From: Tridacna crocea
Taxonomy: Eukaryota; Mollusca; Bivalvia; Cardiida; Cardiidae
Assembly (NCBI GenBank): GCA_943736015.1
Contig: OX031071.1
Location: forward strand, 41,170,619-41,234,618
DNA: 64,000 nucleotides
Reading direction: 5' to 3'
Shown: piece by piece, positions 22,026 through 34,108 of the stretch
Position numbering within the stretch: position 1 is the stretch's first letter
Layout of the letters: every line of letters begins with the position of its first letter
The notes under the pieces: model-generated
Databases searched by the model: none
What the model saw: only the letters and a program-made list of their open reading frames with translations
What the model was told of the DNA's origin: nothing
Translations under genes and position numbers: made by a program

Positions 22026-22500
22026 CTAGTTACCAATTTGAAAGCAGTGAGATACAGAACTTTATTTTATGCCTTCCGGTAGGATATCTAGAAATAGCAC
22101 TGAAAATATTTTTCGATCTTACACTGGACAACCATTGAAAATACCGATTTTCACATCCTTGTTGCCTAGGTAATTTGGGCGTGCCTAACAACCAGATGGG
22201 AAAAATGACGTCATATACCTTACATTTCTCACGCTTGACGTAATATTGTAATGCGTTGCTATGCGGGAGGGGTACGCCACGGGAAATAACGGAAAAAAAA
22301 ACTGTACTGGATTTTGATAAAGCTCCTCCCAAAAACGGTTAATAGAATCTAGCATGAAATAAATAGATGTTTTTTTCGGTTAAAGATCGAAATTTATTTC
22401 ACCTCGTGAACACATCGGCTGCTCCACTCGTGAAAATGTTACCGATGGTGTCCACTTTTTCACCGAAAAAGACAAATATCCTCTATATATTTTTATGATT
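22026..22500. repeat. Dispersed repeat shared with 63040-63400
   Basis: ACTGGATTTTGAT, AGCATGAAATAAATAGA, GAAATTTATTTCACC and ACAAATATCCTCTATAT occur here in the same order as at 63040-63400. The class is unknown. Confidence 0.55.
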
Positions 22501-23677
22501 TCAGTTCTTAATTTAACAACATGTCACCAAACTTTTATCTTGAACTTTCGCAAAAATCAAGTAAACCATTATCTGTCAAGAGGGAGTTGAAAATGTCAGC
22601 AAAGACTGACCTGGGTCGAAACATTTTCTGCATATCCAACGACTATGCTACCTCTTGATTCTGCTGGCTGTTATACAATATCAATATTATGGATCCACAA
22701 TTATTGGATGACTTTTGAATCTATATACCTTTCCGGGCTATTTTGAGGACATAATTTATCAGGTCATCGTCGGGACCTTTCTGTAAGATGCCAAATAGAT
22801 TAAATCGTTTGTTTTCCACGGCAAAAAAAACATTGTACCACATGAGAAAAGTCATTCATAAAGTAGACTATGTCTGTAGCGTAGAAGTTAACAATGGTGT
22901 AAGAACTGACTAATACTGCGCTTTCGGTGCAATCTGAACTTGTTGAGCGGCGGTCACAATAGCTATGTTAACTGCCAACGGAAATGAAAGGGATAGATGA
23001 GACGACAGAGTACTTATCTTCCTAAACAAAGGGCGATCTGTCGTTTGATTTGAACAGGGAAGTGATCGTCCACATATTAACTACCTAACTATGGTATATA
23101 GTTTGTGGTGTTAAACATTCGGGGGTTGTCGCAATATGAACTTGGTCGATTTTTTCAACCTTTATTGTAACAAGAGCAACAGTTACTCTTCTGCAGAAAT
23201 CAACTAACAGTCGTTTTGGGGGTCAATCTTTGAAAGTAAAGTGGATCAGAAACAACAACTATCTCCTATTCTAGGCAATTTGGAGAATGTTTTGTATGAA
23301 GTGTTTTGAGATGGGCCATTGATTCAGTAAATCAAAAGACCCATTTTTAATTTAAATCAACAAGCAGATGTCTTGCCATTTAATACAAAATCTAAAATAA
23401 TTTCGTTAAGAAAATACAAGTATTGTCCTGACGTTAAACGAAACCCATTTTGCAGCAACTTATAGACCGCCGCTTTGAAATAATGACGTGTTTTTCATGA
23501 TTCGATTAATTTCAGAACAATTTTCGTTTTCTGGTTTACTTACGTGTAGGGCCATAAAAAAAAGTAATTGCCTAACTTTGTGCAATCCAAATGCCGAAAA
23601 TTGGAAACTATTGCAGTTGAAGAGCATAATTGCGAATATGATAAAAAGCTATAGTCAGAGATATATGTAACCAAAAA
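22501..23677. other. No recognised feature
   Basis: About 1.2 kb with no gene, SINE, MITE or TH sequence I can name. Confidence 0.4.
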
Positions 23678-24640
23678 GCAAGTCGGCCATGATGGCCCTG
23701 AAGTCGCTCACCTTCCATATTAAACCTCTTTAGAGATATTATAACAGACATTTTTATTTTTTCCAAGTTTCATCAACATTGAACTCAAAATGTGGCCTCT
23801 AAAGTGTACACAAGAATTTTCTAAAATTTGACCTAGTCTTTATCCGACCTGACCCATTTTCAAACTGGCGTAAGATGTCATCAAGACAAACACCCTGACC
23901 ACATTTTATTAGTATTGGACAAACAAAATATGGCCTCTAAAGCATACACAAGGTATTTTTAAAGATTTAATCAACTGACCAAGTCAATATTTTCAAAATC
24001 CTCTAAGATAACATCAAGACAACCATTCTGACTAGCTTTGCGGAGTATTACACTAAAAATGTGGATCCTAAAGTCTACACAAGGTTTTTCAAAGATTTGA
24101 CCTAGTGACCTAGTGACCAATTTTCAAACCAACCCAAGATATTATCAAGACAACTATTCCGACCAATTTTCAAAAGTATTGGACTGAAAATGTAGCCTCT
24201 GGAGCGTACACAAGGTTTTTCTAAGATTTAAACTACTAACCTAGTTATTGACTTGACATAACCCATTCAAGAAATCATTCGAGGTACGTGTATCGTCAAG
24301 ACAAACATTCTGACCAACTTTTAGGAGTATTGGGCTGAAAATGTGGTTTCTACAACATACACCGGGTTTCCCATATATTTGACCTACTGACCTAGTTATT
24401 AACCCGACATGACCTGTTTTCTAACTTGTACAGAATATCATCAAGACAGACGTTCTGATTAGCTTTACAGAGTATTACTCTGATTATGTGGCCTCTAGAG
24501 TGTACACAAGTTTACTGGTGATTTGTATTGATTTTTTATATACATTTCAGTGAAATATATATTTCTTAATTTGGTGTGATGTCAAAATTCTAAATACCCA
24601 CATTTAAGATATGATTGTCAGTACAAAATAGAAACTTCCT
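23678..24640 (+). mobile_element. TH element type 1
   Basis: Starts GCAAGTCGGCCATGATGGCC (hairpin 23684-23699), then TGAAGTCGCTCACC. Internal units of about 130 bp contain GACCTAGTGACCTAGT, CATCAAGACAAACATTCTGA and AAATGTGGCCTCTA. The 3' part (24510-24640) matches 5105-5220. No GTTGCCATGGCAAC motif or GGACGG stretch is visible, so the 3' end is probably truncated. Confidence 0.7.
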
Positions 24641-24716
24641 TGATGCGGACAAGGTTAGATGTAGTTATGGAATCGACCAAGTTGTGACGAGTGTCATTTA
24701 AGTGTGGTTTCTGTTT

Positions 24717-24858
24717 TAAACTAGGAAGCCATTGGTTTGGAAAGAATAATGTTTTGAGTAAATAAAAAGAAACTCCAGGAAAGCATGGTGCACAAGCTGT
24801 CGTGATATAACTGAAATGATGTTGAAAACGGCATTAAGACTATCGATGAACCATTTTG
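24717..24858 (+). mobile_element. SINE-like 3' tail copy
   Basis: GAAGCCATTGGTTTGGAAAG, GTCGTGATATAACTGAAATG and GTTGAAAACGGCATTAAG identify the shared tail. Confidence 0.6.
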
Positions 24859-25069
24859 AGCTACCAGTAACACGATCTTAAACAGGGCGGTGCCCATGTA
24901 AATAGATTAGCAACGAGCTGAACAACCACTTATTCACATCTATCAATCTGTCGGTGAAAACTGCCAATTAGTTGATAAATCACGTTAAAACTGAGTGTAC
25001 AAACCGTTTGCCAACAGTACCATATTTACTATGATTTCGATAGAAACTTGTGTCGCCTGTTTTCTTTTT

Positions 25070-25288
25070 TTAACCCATTACCAGACAGTTCCCTGCTTTT
25101 GATGACCCTGAGAAAGAAGTCGTCAGAAAAAACATTGTGGGAAAAGGAGAAAATGCTGGTTCTTTTTCCCACAATGTTTTCTACCCTTCAAAAAACAAAT
25201 TTCAATTTTTCAGGGCATTTTATTTTGTCGTCTGTAAATGCTTTCAATTTGGACAAACCTAAAATATTGTTGTTTGATAAATGAGTTG
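25070..25288. mobile_element. Family A MITE with internal deletion
   Basis: TTAACCCATTACCAGACAGT start, GATAAATGAGTTGA end. The loop region (about CAGCATTTTCTCC) is deleted, so GAGAAAATGCTGGT runs straight into TCTTTTTCCCACAATG. Confidence 0.75.
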
Positions 25289-25439
25289 AGAGAAGGTTTA
25301 TAAATTTCCGGTAAAGAAATATTCCATGAAGGTGTACAATTATCATGCTGCGTGATATTATCTTCTACTAGATGACAAACTTCAAATACAAACCTGATTT
25401 TGGCATTCTGGGTACGCAACCGGACTATTTTTCAAAAAC

Positions 25440-25775
25440 AAAAAGCGTTACATAAAGGTGTGGGACGACAAGTTTGGTTGGTTGGTTGTAGTGGGGTTTC
25501 ATGCCACTTTAACAGATAGGGTCATATCCTAGGGTCGGTGACGCAAATGTGTTTCCTTGCTTATTCACACTGGTACTAAAACAACTTCCTTTCCAAAGCC
25601 ACCGACTACTTTTCTCACATGCTTCAGCAGAGGTGAGAGGCGAAAATACGCCTGAAAGAAAGGTCACCTCAACCGGATATCGAACTTACAACTACCAAGT
25701 CATGAGTCCGAAACGATCACCATTGAGCCACCCGGGCTGGCCTGACGACAATTTTACAACAATAAAAACAAGTAT
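25440..25775 (-). mobile_element. tRNA-derived SINE, minus strand
   Basis: On the minus strand CCCGGGTGGCTCAATGGTGA (A box) is followed by GTAAGTTCGATATCCGG (B box), then AGGTGACCTTTCTTTCAGGC and CTCTCACCTCTGCTGAAGC. A second copy, very similar over the first ~140 bp, is at 51868-52000. Boundaries on the plus left side are approximate. Confidence 0.7.
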
Positions 25776-25816
25776 TTGTATTGTTATTGTTTATTGACGA
25801 CAATTTTTACAATACA

Positions 25817-28800
25817 AACAAGAGGGCCATGGTGGCCCCTGGATAGCTCACCTGAGTCAATAAGTAAAATTTCACTCCACGTGCATAATTCAATTGTCTG
25901 ATCAACTAAGCTTAAAATGTGGCATCAAAAGGGTACTTTATCACCATAGGTGTTCCAATTTAGAACTCATGAAAAATTGATAAGAAAAACATTCTGGACA
26001 GTTTTTAAGTTAATTGAGCAATAAGTGTGTCATTTAAAGTGCCCACAAGGTATTTCTTTAATTTGACCTGGTGACCTACAGTATGATCCCACGTCAAAAA
26101 TGGCCTTTACCACACAATCCTGACGTTTAACGATCTAGAGAAAGAAGCCTTTTGAAAACATTGCATTAAATGGAGAAAATGCTGGTTACCAAATTCATAT
26201 TTTTCAGTCACAGTTATTTTGTTGTCTGCAAATGCTTACAATTTGGACCAGTCTATAACTTTGTCGTTTGGTAAAGGTATTTCTTTAATTTGACCAAGTG
26301 ATCTAAAATGTGGCCCTAGGTGACCCATTTTTTAACTAATTTCATTAAGACAAATATTTCACTTAATTCTTAAATCAAATGAACAATAAATATGGCCCCA
26401 AGAGTGCACAGAGATGTTTCTTTAAATTGACCTGCTAACCTTGTTTAAGACCCCAGTCAACCCAAATTCAAACTGTTGTGAAATTTTATCAAGACCAATA
26501 CTCTTACCAATTTTTAACATTAATTGAGCAAACAATGTGGCCTTTAGAGTGCCCACAGGATATTCTTTCATTTAACATAGTAACCTAGTTTATGACCCTA
26601 GTTGAGCCAAATCCAAACTCATATCAGATTTCATCCAGACAAACATTCTGAACAAATATAAGGTCATTTGAGCGAAAAATGTGGCATCTAAAGTGCCCAC
26701 AAGGTATTTATTTAATTTGACTTTGTAACCTAGTTTATGACCGCAGGTGACCCAATTTTACATTTATTTTATAAAGACAAACATCCTGACCAATTTTCAA
26801 GTCAGTTTGGTAAGAAATGTGGCCACTAAAGAGCGAAAGGTATTTCTTTCATTTTGACCTTATGACCTAGATTATGAACTCAGGTGACCAAATTTTGAAC
26901 TCATGTTAGATTGCATCATGACAAATATTTTACCCACTTCTCAAGTCAAAAGAACATATTGTGGCCTCTAGAGTGCTCTAGATTTAAATTTCTTCAATTT
27001 GTCCTAGTGACCTAGCTTATGGCCCCAGTTGACACAAATTCAGAATTCGGTGAGAGTCTATCAAGACAAATATTGAGACCAATTTTCTAGTTAATTGAGC
27101 AAAACATATGGCCTCTAGAGTGCCCAAAAGGTATTTCTTTTAATTAACCTCGTGACCTAGTTTAAGACCCAATTTTGAACTCACTAAACATGTTCTGCTG
27201 ATGTGGGCAATCAAATTTAGAAACTTCACAACATACCAAATATCAAAGCTATGCTTTCCAGCTTCAGAAAAAATAAAATAAAAGTTTTCCTACTTTGTTT
27301 CTTTGTTTGAATTTGTGACCCCCCTAGGCGGGGCCAGTTGCGGCTCAAGGTGCATCAAATGAACAAACGTGGTAGAGGTCCACCAGGAGATGCAACATAC
27401 AAAGTATCAAAGGGTATGCCTTCTAGTTTCAGAAAAGAAAAAAATTAAAGTTTTCCTTTTTTGTTCCCATATTCAAATTGTGATCCTCGGGGCGGGGCCA
27501 GTTTAGATCCCAGGGCATCATATGAACAAACTTGGTAGCGGTCCACTGGGAGACATTACATTCCAAATAGCACAGCTCTATGCCTTCTTGTTTCAGAGAA
27601 GAATTTTAAAGTTTTCCTTTTAAGCTCCTATGTTTGGAACTTTTGACCTCTGATGCGGGGCCACTTTTGACCCCGGGAGCATCATATAAACACACTTGGT
27701 AAGGTCCACTAGGTGATGCAACATATAAAATATCAAAGCTCTGTGCCGTTTAGTTTCAGAGAAGAAAAAATTCAAAGATTTCCTTCTTTGTTTCTATGTT
27801 TTGAACTTTTGACCCCCAGGTCAGGGCCAGTTTTGACCCCTGGGGCATCATATGAACAAAATTGGTAGAGGTCCACTAGGAGACAATGTACCAAATATCA
27901 AAGCTCTATGCCTTCTTGTTTCAGGGAAGAATTTTAAAGTTTTCTTTTTAAGTTCCTATGTTTCGAACTTGTGACCTCCGGGGCGGGGCCAGTTTTCACC
28001 ACAGGGGCATCATATGAGCAATCCCTTTATAGGTCCACTAGGAGATGCTTCACACCAAATTTTAAGGCTCTAGGAGGTTTAGTTTCAGAGAAGAAGAATT
28101 TCAAAGTTCTCCTTCTAAGTTCCTTTGTTTGAACTTGTGACCGCCGCGGAGTGGGGTGAGTTTTGACCCCAGGGGCATCTTATGAATAAATTTGGTAAAA
28201 GTCAAGTAGGTGATGCTACATACTAAATATCAAAGCTCTACACCATCTAGTTTCACAGAAGAAGAATTTTAAAAGTGTTCCTTTCTTGTTCCCATATTCA
28301 AATTTATGACTCCTAGGGTGGGGCCAGTTTAGACCCCAGGAGCATTGTATGAACAAACTTGGTAGAGGTATACTAGGAGATGCTAAATATCAAGTATGAA
28401 AAAATATAAAAGCACTACTCTTTTTAGTTTCAGACAAGAAGAATTTTGAGGTTTTTCTTTTTTGTTCCAATATTTCGAAATTATGACCCCCGGGCTGGGC
28501 CAGTTCTGACCCCAAGGGCATCATATGAACAAATTTTGTAGAGGTCTACTAGGAGGTGCTACATACCAAATATCAAAGCCCTACACCTTCTAGTTTCAAA
28601 GAAGAATTTTAAAGTTTTCATTTTTGTTCCTATGTTCAAACTTGTGTCTCCCGGGACGGGGCCAGTTTGGATACCAGGGGCATCGAATGAACAAACTTAG
28701 TAGAGGTCCATTAGGAGATGCTACATACAAAATATCAAAGCTCTAAGCCTTCCAGTTTTAGAGTATTTGTTTTAGTTTTGTAGTATTTGCAAGGTTTTCA

Positions 28801-29190
28801 ATCGTTTTTCCTATGTTTCGAACTTGTGACTCCAGGGGCGGGGCCAGTTTTGACGTCAGGGGCATCATATAAACAGTTTTGGTAGAGGTCCACTAGGATG
28901 CTTCATTCCAAATATCAAAGCTCTTCGCCTTCTAGTTTTAGAAAATAAGATTTTTAAATATTTTGTTTTTTTTTCCTTTTGGTTGCCATGGCAACCCGAG
29001 TTACGGGTGGAATTAAATCTATTGAACAACTTTGAAAGAGTTTCACTCAAGGAACATCCCTGCCAAGTGTCATCAAGACTGGTCCAGCAGCTAAGGTGGA
29101 GAAGACGTTTAAAGAAATTGTGGGCGGTGTACAACAGACATTGGGCGATCTCAAAAGCTCACCTTGAGCAATTCGTGCTCAGGTAATGCA
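25817..29190 (+). mobile_element. TH element type 1, longest copy (3.4 kb)
   Basis: Starts AACAAGAGGGCCATGGTGGC (hairpin 25823-25839), then AGCTCACCTGAG. First domain: about eight decayed ~140 bp units with CCCACAAGGTATTTCTTTAA and AAATGTGGCCTCTA. Second domain (27300-28880): about ten units of 165-175 bp with GACCCCCGGGGCGGGGCCAG-like text, GGCATCATATGAACAAAC and GGTAGAGGTCCACTAGGAGA. GTTGCCATGGCAAC lies at 28982-28995. The 3' end is GCTCACCTTGAGCA ATTCG TGCTCAGG, a terminal hairpin. A family A MITE is nested at 26103-26277. No long ORF: the element is non-autonomous. Confidence 0.8.
26103..26277. mobile_element. Family A MITE nested in the TH element
   Basis: CCTTTACCACACAATCCTGA start and TTTGTCGTTTGGTAAAGG end, inside the 140 bp unit domain. 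The right half of the palindrome is eroded (GGTTACCAAATTCA). Confidence 0.7.
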
Positions 29191-29263
29191 AAACGATAAT
29201 GCAAGTGTAATTAGATCAATATCTTACATTGATACTACATAATTATATTGGTTTGTTTTGTTA

Positions 29264-29480
29264 AATTAACTCTTTATTAAAAGACAAAATCTTAACCTTG
29301 CTCACACTGAAAACATTTGCAGATGACAATTTAAAAATTACATGTAGCCTGAATTTTGGAAATTCGTAAGGTAGAAAACATTAAGGAAACAGGAGAAAAT
29401 GCTGGTAACCAGCATTTTACTCCTTTTTGACGCGCTTCTTTATCTTTTTTGCAATTAATTCCAAAGTTGTCATTAAGACT
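29264..29480. mobile_element. Family A MITE, diverged
   Basis: TTAACTCTTTATTAAAAGAC start; centre GAGAAAATGCTGGTAACCAG and CATTTTACTCC. The right end is weak. Confidence 0.6.
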
Positions 29481-29545
29481 TTTTTTTAACAGTTTAATAT
29501 CATAGATAGACATTTTTATTGAAAGAAATATATATTAGTAAAATA

Positions 29546-30508
29546 ACAAGAGGGCCACGATGGCCCTGTATCGCTCCACTGACTAATAAGTAATAACACT
29601 ACAAACAAAACATAACAATTTTTTACCAATTTGTTTCAAATTTGAAGACATACTGATTTTTTTCTATTAAATTTGAGAGAATTATGACCCTCAGGCAAAG
29701 CTATTTTTTACCATAAAACAATAGTTACTTGAATCCTGTCGGAGGTCCTCAGGATAAAGGCCCATACCAAATAATACAGGTCTAGAATGTGTAGTTATAA
29801 ACAAGAAGATCTTCAAAGGTTCCTCAATAAAAGGCCCCTCTGTCGGGAGAAACCTGACCCCAATACTTTCATTTAGGCCCTCTTGGTAGAGGACCACTAG
29901 ATAAAGCTACATGTAAAATTTGGTGGTCCTAGGACTTATGTATAGGTACAAGGCGCTCTTTATAGTTTTCTCAATATAAGCCCATGTAAAACTTGTGACC
30001 CCCTGGAGTGGGGCCAAATTTGACCTCACTTGCTAGATAAAGCTACATTCTAGATTTGGTAGCTCTAGGCCTTATTGCTACGTAATAGAAGATTTTTAAA
30101 GTTTTTCCTATATAAGCCCATCTAAAACTTGTGACCCCCGGGGCCAGGCATAATTTGAGTTCAGAGCTATTACTTTGGGCATTCTTGGTAGATACCGACT
30201 TGATAAAGATACATGCCATTTGGTGGCCCTAAACCCTATGGCTAGGTACCATAGGGATTTTTCGCTATATAAGCCCATATAAAACTTGTGACTCCCAGGG
30301 TGATGCCAATTTTTACCCCAGGCCTATCATTTGAAGGAACTTGGTAGAGGTCCACTAGATAAAGTTACATGCTAAATTTGGTAGCCTTAGTACTTATAAT
30401 TTCTGGCAAGAAGATTTTCAAAGATTCTCAATATTTTTCAGTTTTGTCGCCATGGCAACAAGAGTTTTTAAATTGTTTTTCCTTGACAGACACTATCACT
30501 ATCATTAC
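29546..30508 (+). mobile_element. TH element type 1
   Basis: ACAAG then hairpin AGGGCCACGATGGCCCT (29551-29567) and GTATCGCTCCACTGACTAAT. Internal units carry GATAAAGCTACATG, AAATTTGGTAGCCCT-like text and AAAACTTGTGACCCCC. GTCGCCATGGCAAC is at 30446-30459. The 3' end is cut by the family A MITE starting about 30505. Confidence 0.75.
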
Positions 30509-30737
30509 TTTTATCCCATTACCACACAAATGTTAATTTTGATGACCCTTAAAAAGAAGCATCTAGAAAACTTTGTGAGAAAAGGACAAAATGCTGGTAA
30601 CCAGCATTTTCTCCTTTTTCCACAATGTTTTCTACCCTTCACAAAACACATTTCAAAGTTTCAGAACTTTCATTTTGTCATCTGCAAATACTTTCAATTT
30701 GAACAAGCCTAAAACTTTGTCGTTTGGTAATGAGTTA
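30505..30737. mobile_element. Family A hairpin MITE
   Basis: TATCCCATTACCACACAAAT start, centre CAAAATGCTGGTAACCAGCA, end CGTTTGGTAATGAGTTAAG. It interrupts or truncates the TH element to its left. Confidence 0.8.
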
Positions 30738-30849
30738 AGTCATATCTACTCTTTCTAGTAACTATAACTATACAAATAAAAGTATTTTCTTATTTCTCTC
30801 TTGTTCTAAATGAAAAAACAAAAATACATAAATGGGTGTGGCTATTACT

Positions 30850-30945
30850 TATAAATAACACATGCTATCAGCATGTTCTCTTCTTCTCACATTGTTCTCG
30901 AAAGATGTGTTGAAAGTCGGAATTGTGTGGCACAGGGGTTAAGCC
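30850..30945. mobile_element. Family A MITE fragment
   Basis: ATGCTATCAGCATGTTCTC and GGAATTGTGTGGCACAGGGG are the right arm and right end. Confidence 0.45.
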
Positions 30946-31300
30946 CCTTTTTTCTTTTACAATCCTTATCTAACTCATCTGAAACATTTTTTTCAATATT
31001 TTTTTTTTTAATTTATATTAAATCAACAAATAAATAAAGTCCAACACAAAGATGTATCAGTAACTATTTTCCTGGAAAACATTTAAGGAAAAGTAGGCAT
31101 CACTCATAATGAGCAACCGCTCCATTACCCACGACTTATTCTTCTCTGCGATTTAATATGACTATCATTTCTGTACATCTTTTCCGTCAGTGCTTTTAAA
31201 AATCAACAGATTAAATTCTTATACAGCAGCACAATATACAGAAACTTTTCAAAAATAGTCTACAACTTTTACAAATTTAACAAGTTTACAAATTTAAAAT
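30946..31300. other. No recognised feature
   Basis: AT-rich sequence; no gene or repeat seen. Confidence 0.4.
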
Positions 31301-31304
31301 AAAC

Positions 31305-32195
31305 TAGAGCTATCACTCAACGTGATCATACCTCTCCCACCAGCTCCTTGCCACCAAACAGGTCTTTGTCACAGAATGCAGAATGGTTGAGTACAAAAGT
31401 AAGAGTTGAACAAGACCGGCAAATTGTCGCAAGATACGTCCGTCTTACCCCAAGTTGTTAAGCTGGGGCATGCACCGGACAAAATTCAAGTATGGAAAAC
31501 GACAAAGGGCAATAACTCAAAAATAAGCGAGCAAGACTTATGATTCCTGTGCACTGCACTCCCCTTTGGTGAGATCTATCCAGCCATGACATTTCATAAC
31601 CCTAGCTAGTATAGTTTTGGAGATATGCTCCGGACAAAATTCAAGTATAAAAACAACAAAGGGCAATAACTCAAAAATTAAGCAAGCAAGAGTTATGATT
31701 CCTGTGCACTGCACTCCCCCTCTATGAGATCTATCCACTCATGAAATTTCATAACCCTAGCTAGCATAGTTTTGGAGATATGCTCCGGACAAAATTCAAG
31801 AATGAAAAAGAAATTTGTCCAGAATCATCAAAGGGCCATAACTCCATGAAACCTAAATAAACCATAACCAAAATAGGATATGCACATCTCTGCTTGATAC
31901 TGAGTCTATTTGTGTAGTTTGAACCAAATCTGTCCAATAGTTGATAAAAAAAGAGCGGACAAGAAATTTCATGAAAGGGCCATAACTCAGTGAAAAATCA
32001 ATGAATCATAACCAACATTTCATATGCACATCGCTGCTTGATACTGAGTTCACCTGTGAAATTTGAGTAAAATTCGTCCAGTAGTTTATGAGAAATAGAG
32101 TGGACAAAAAGCTACAGACCGACGGACAGATGGACCGACCAACCGACAAGCTGACTCCTATATACCCCCCCAAACAGAGTTTTAGGGGGTATAAT
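31305..32195 (+). mobile_element. TH element type 2
   Basis: 5' hairpin ATCAC TCAAC GTGAT (31312-31326) after AGAGCT, followed by CATACCTCTCCCACCAG. CAAGACCGGCAAATTGTCGC appears at 31410. Units with AAAGGGCAATAACTCAAAAA (near 31502 and 31656) and AAAGGGCCATAACTC follow. Near the 3' end are ACCGACGGACAGATGGACCG and a hairpin: TATACCCCC (32161-32169) pairs with GGGGGTATA (32185-32193). No ORF. Confidence 0.75.
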
Positions 32196-32710
32196 TATTG
32201 TAACTCTTATCAAGTAGAGACCATTCAAAAATTGTTTGCAGTGGTGAAATCTCTCAAATTCAATAGTTTGCATTTTTAAGTAACCCTTGCAGTGCTAGAG
32301 ACCAGTTATGGACACTCTAGCTGACTGTGTAGGTAAGATCAGACTGCATAGAATATGCATTCTAATCCAGAATAATATGACTCTGATTTCATGATTTTGG
32401 CATAATTGATATCAAGGTCTTGTTTCTTGGTTGCTTGATTACTGTTTACAAATATGTACCAGATTTTTCCATATATTTGGAAATGGTCAAGTGTACTAGC
32501 TAACATAATCACTTTGTAAATATCTGGCATATTTCTAGTCCCGAATCTGCATTCATTTTCATTTCAGAGTTGTATTAACTGATTTTATTCTGAATGTTTG
32601 ACGAACATTGTTTATTACCTCATAATCATTACGGTCCAAGTTGAATGAATCCTATCTCTTTTTCCCATCTTACCAGGTTCAGTGTGTTGAAAAATGGCAA
32701 TAGTGTTGAA
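32196..32710. other. Mostly unassigned; family D fragment
   Basis: GTAAGATCAGACTGCATAG near 32334 resembles one arm of family D. Nothing else is recognised. Confidence 0.4.
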
Positions 32711-33835
32711 AACAAGAGGACCGGGATAGCCCTGTATCGCTCCACTGGTTAATAAGTAAAAACACTACTAGCCAAACATTACAATACTTGGTAAATTGGT
32801 TTCAAACTGAAAGACATAAAGATTTTTTTTTCTATAAAACCCCTTGTGAAAGTTATGACCCCAGGGCAACGCTTTCTTTTACCACAAATCTGTAATAACT
32901 TGAATCCTGGTGGTCGTCCACTAGATAAAACCCACGACCAAACAATACACGTCTTGAAAGTGTGGTTATAAACAGAAACATTTTTAAATCTTCTTCAATG
33001 AAAGGTCCTATAAAACATAAGGGTCCTGATCAGGGCTAATTTTGGTAGTCGTAGGCCTTATGGCTAGCGAGGTGAAGATTTATAACGTTTTCGCAATGAA
33101 TGCCAGTGTAAAACTTGAGAACCATGTGTATGAACAAACTTGACCCCATGGCCATAATCTGAGTCCTCCTGGTAGATGTCCACCAGACAAAGCTACATGC
33201 AAAATTTGGTAACCCTAGGCTTCATGCAAATAAAATTGGATTTTTGAAGTGTTTCCTGTACAAACCCATGTAAAACTTGTGACCTCTGGGATTGGGCCAA
33301 ATTAGACCTAAGGGCTATAAATTGGGCCAATTTTGTAGACATCCACTACATAAAGCTACATGCCAAGTATGGTATCCCCAGGCCTGATAGCTAGATACGA
33401 GAACCCATATAAAACTTCTGATCCCCCAGGGCGGGGCTAAATTTGACCCCAGGGCTATAATTTGGGTAGTCATTATTAGATAAAGCTACAAGTCAAATTT
33501 GGTAACCCAGCGCCTTATGGCTAGATACCAGAAAGATTTTAAAGTTTTTTCTGTATAAGCTCCCAGGGTGTCCCTGGGACTGGATCAGTTTTGATCCCAG
33601 GGCCAATAATTGAATGAACTTGGAAGAGGTCTACCAGATAAAGCTACATGCCAAATTTAGTTGCCCAAAGCCTTATGGTTTCAAACCTGAAGAGCTTCAA
33701 ATATTTTCAATATTTTTTCAGCTGTGTTGCCATGACAGCCACAGGTTTTGAAGGAATCACATTCAAGAAATTCTGAAGACAACTATGCCAGGATCATTTC
33801 TGTAAAGTTTCATCAAAATTTACACCAGATAATGA
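32711..33835 (+). mobile_element. TH element type 1
   Basis: AACAAG then AGGACC GGGAT AGCCCT (32717-32733, one mispair) and GTATCGCTCCACTGGTTAAT. Internal units with AAGCTACATGC and GGGCGGGGCTAAATTTGACC. A decayed GTTGCCATGACAGC is at 33726-33739. The 3' stretch and hairpin are missing, so the end is truncated. Confidence 0.75.
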
Positions 33836-34108
33836 GTTAAACGAGAAATCGATCATAACGAATAATATCTCCTCAAATCCATGCTTCCTATAAACTCCCA
33901 GGAAGTGTGGACGAAGCTCTGGCAATGCAAATGCGTTAGCTGATCTATGTCCACACTTACTGCAAAGGTGAGCTGTTGTCGTGGATGACATGTTAAAAGT
34001 TGACAAAGTACACAGATGTTTTTTAACAAATAAATAATCAAAGACAATGTATAAATAAAGTGCATTCTGATCTAGAATAGAGTTAAAAATAAACAAAGAT
34101 AATAAAAG

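Noticed and set aside
25817-29190. Coding LINE or DNA transposon
   Set aside because: No frame longer than about 90 codons and no reverse transcriptase or transposase motif; the length comes from decayed tandem units.
33794-34096. 100-codon minus-strand ORF with two CxxC-like pairs
   Set aside because: It overlaps the tail of a TH element and shows no complete zinc motif.
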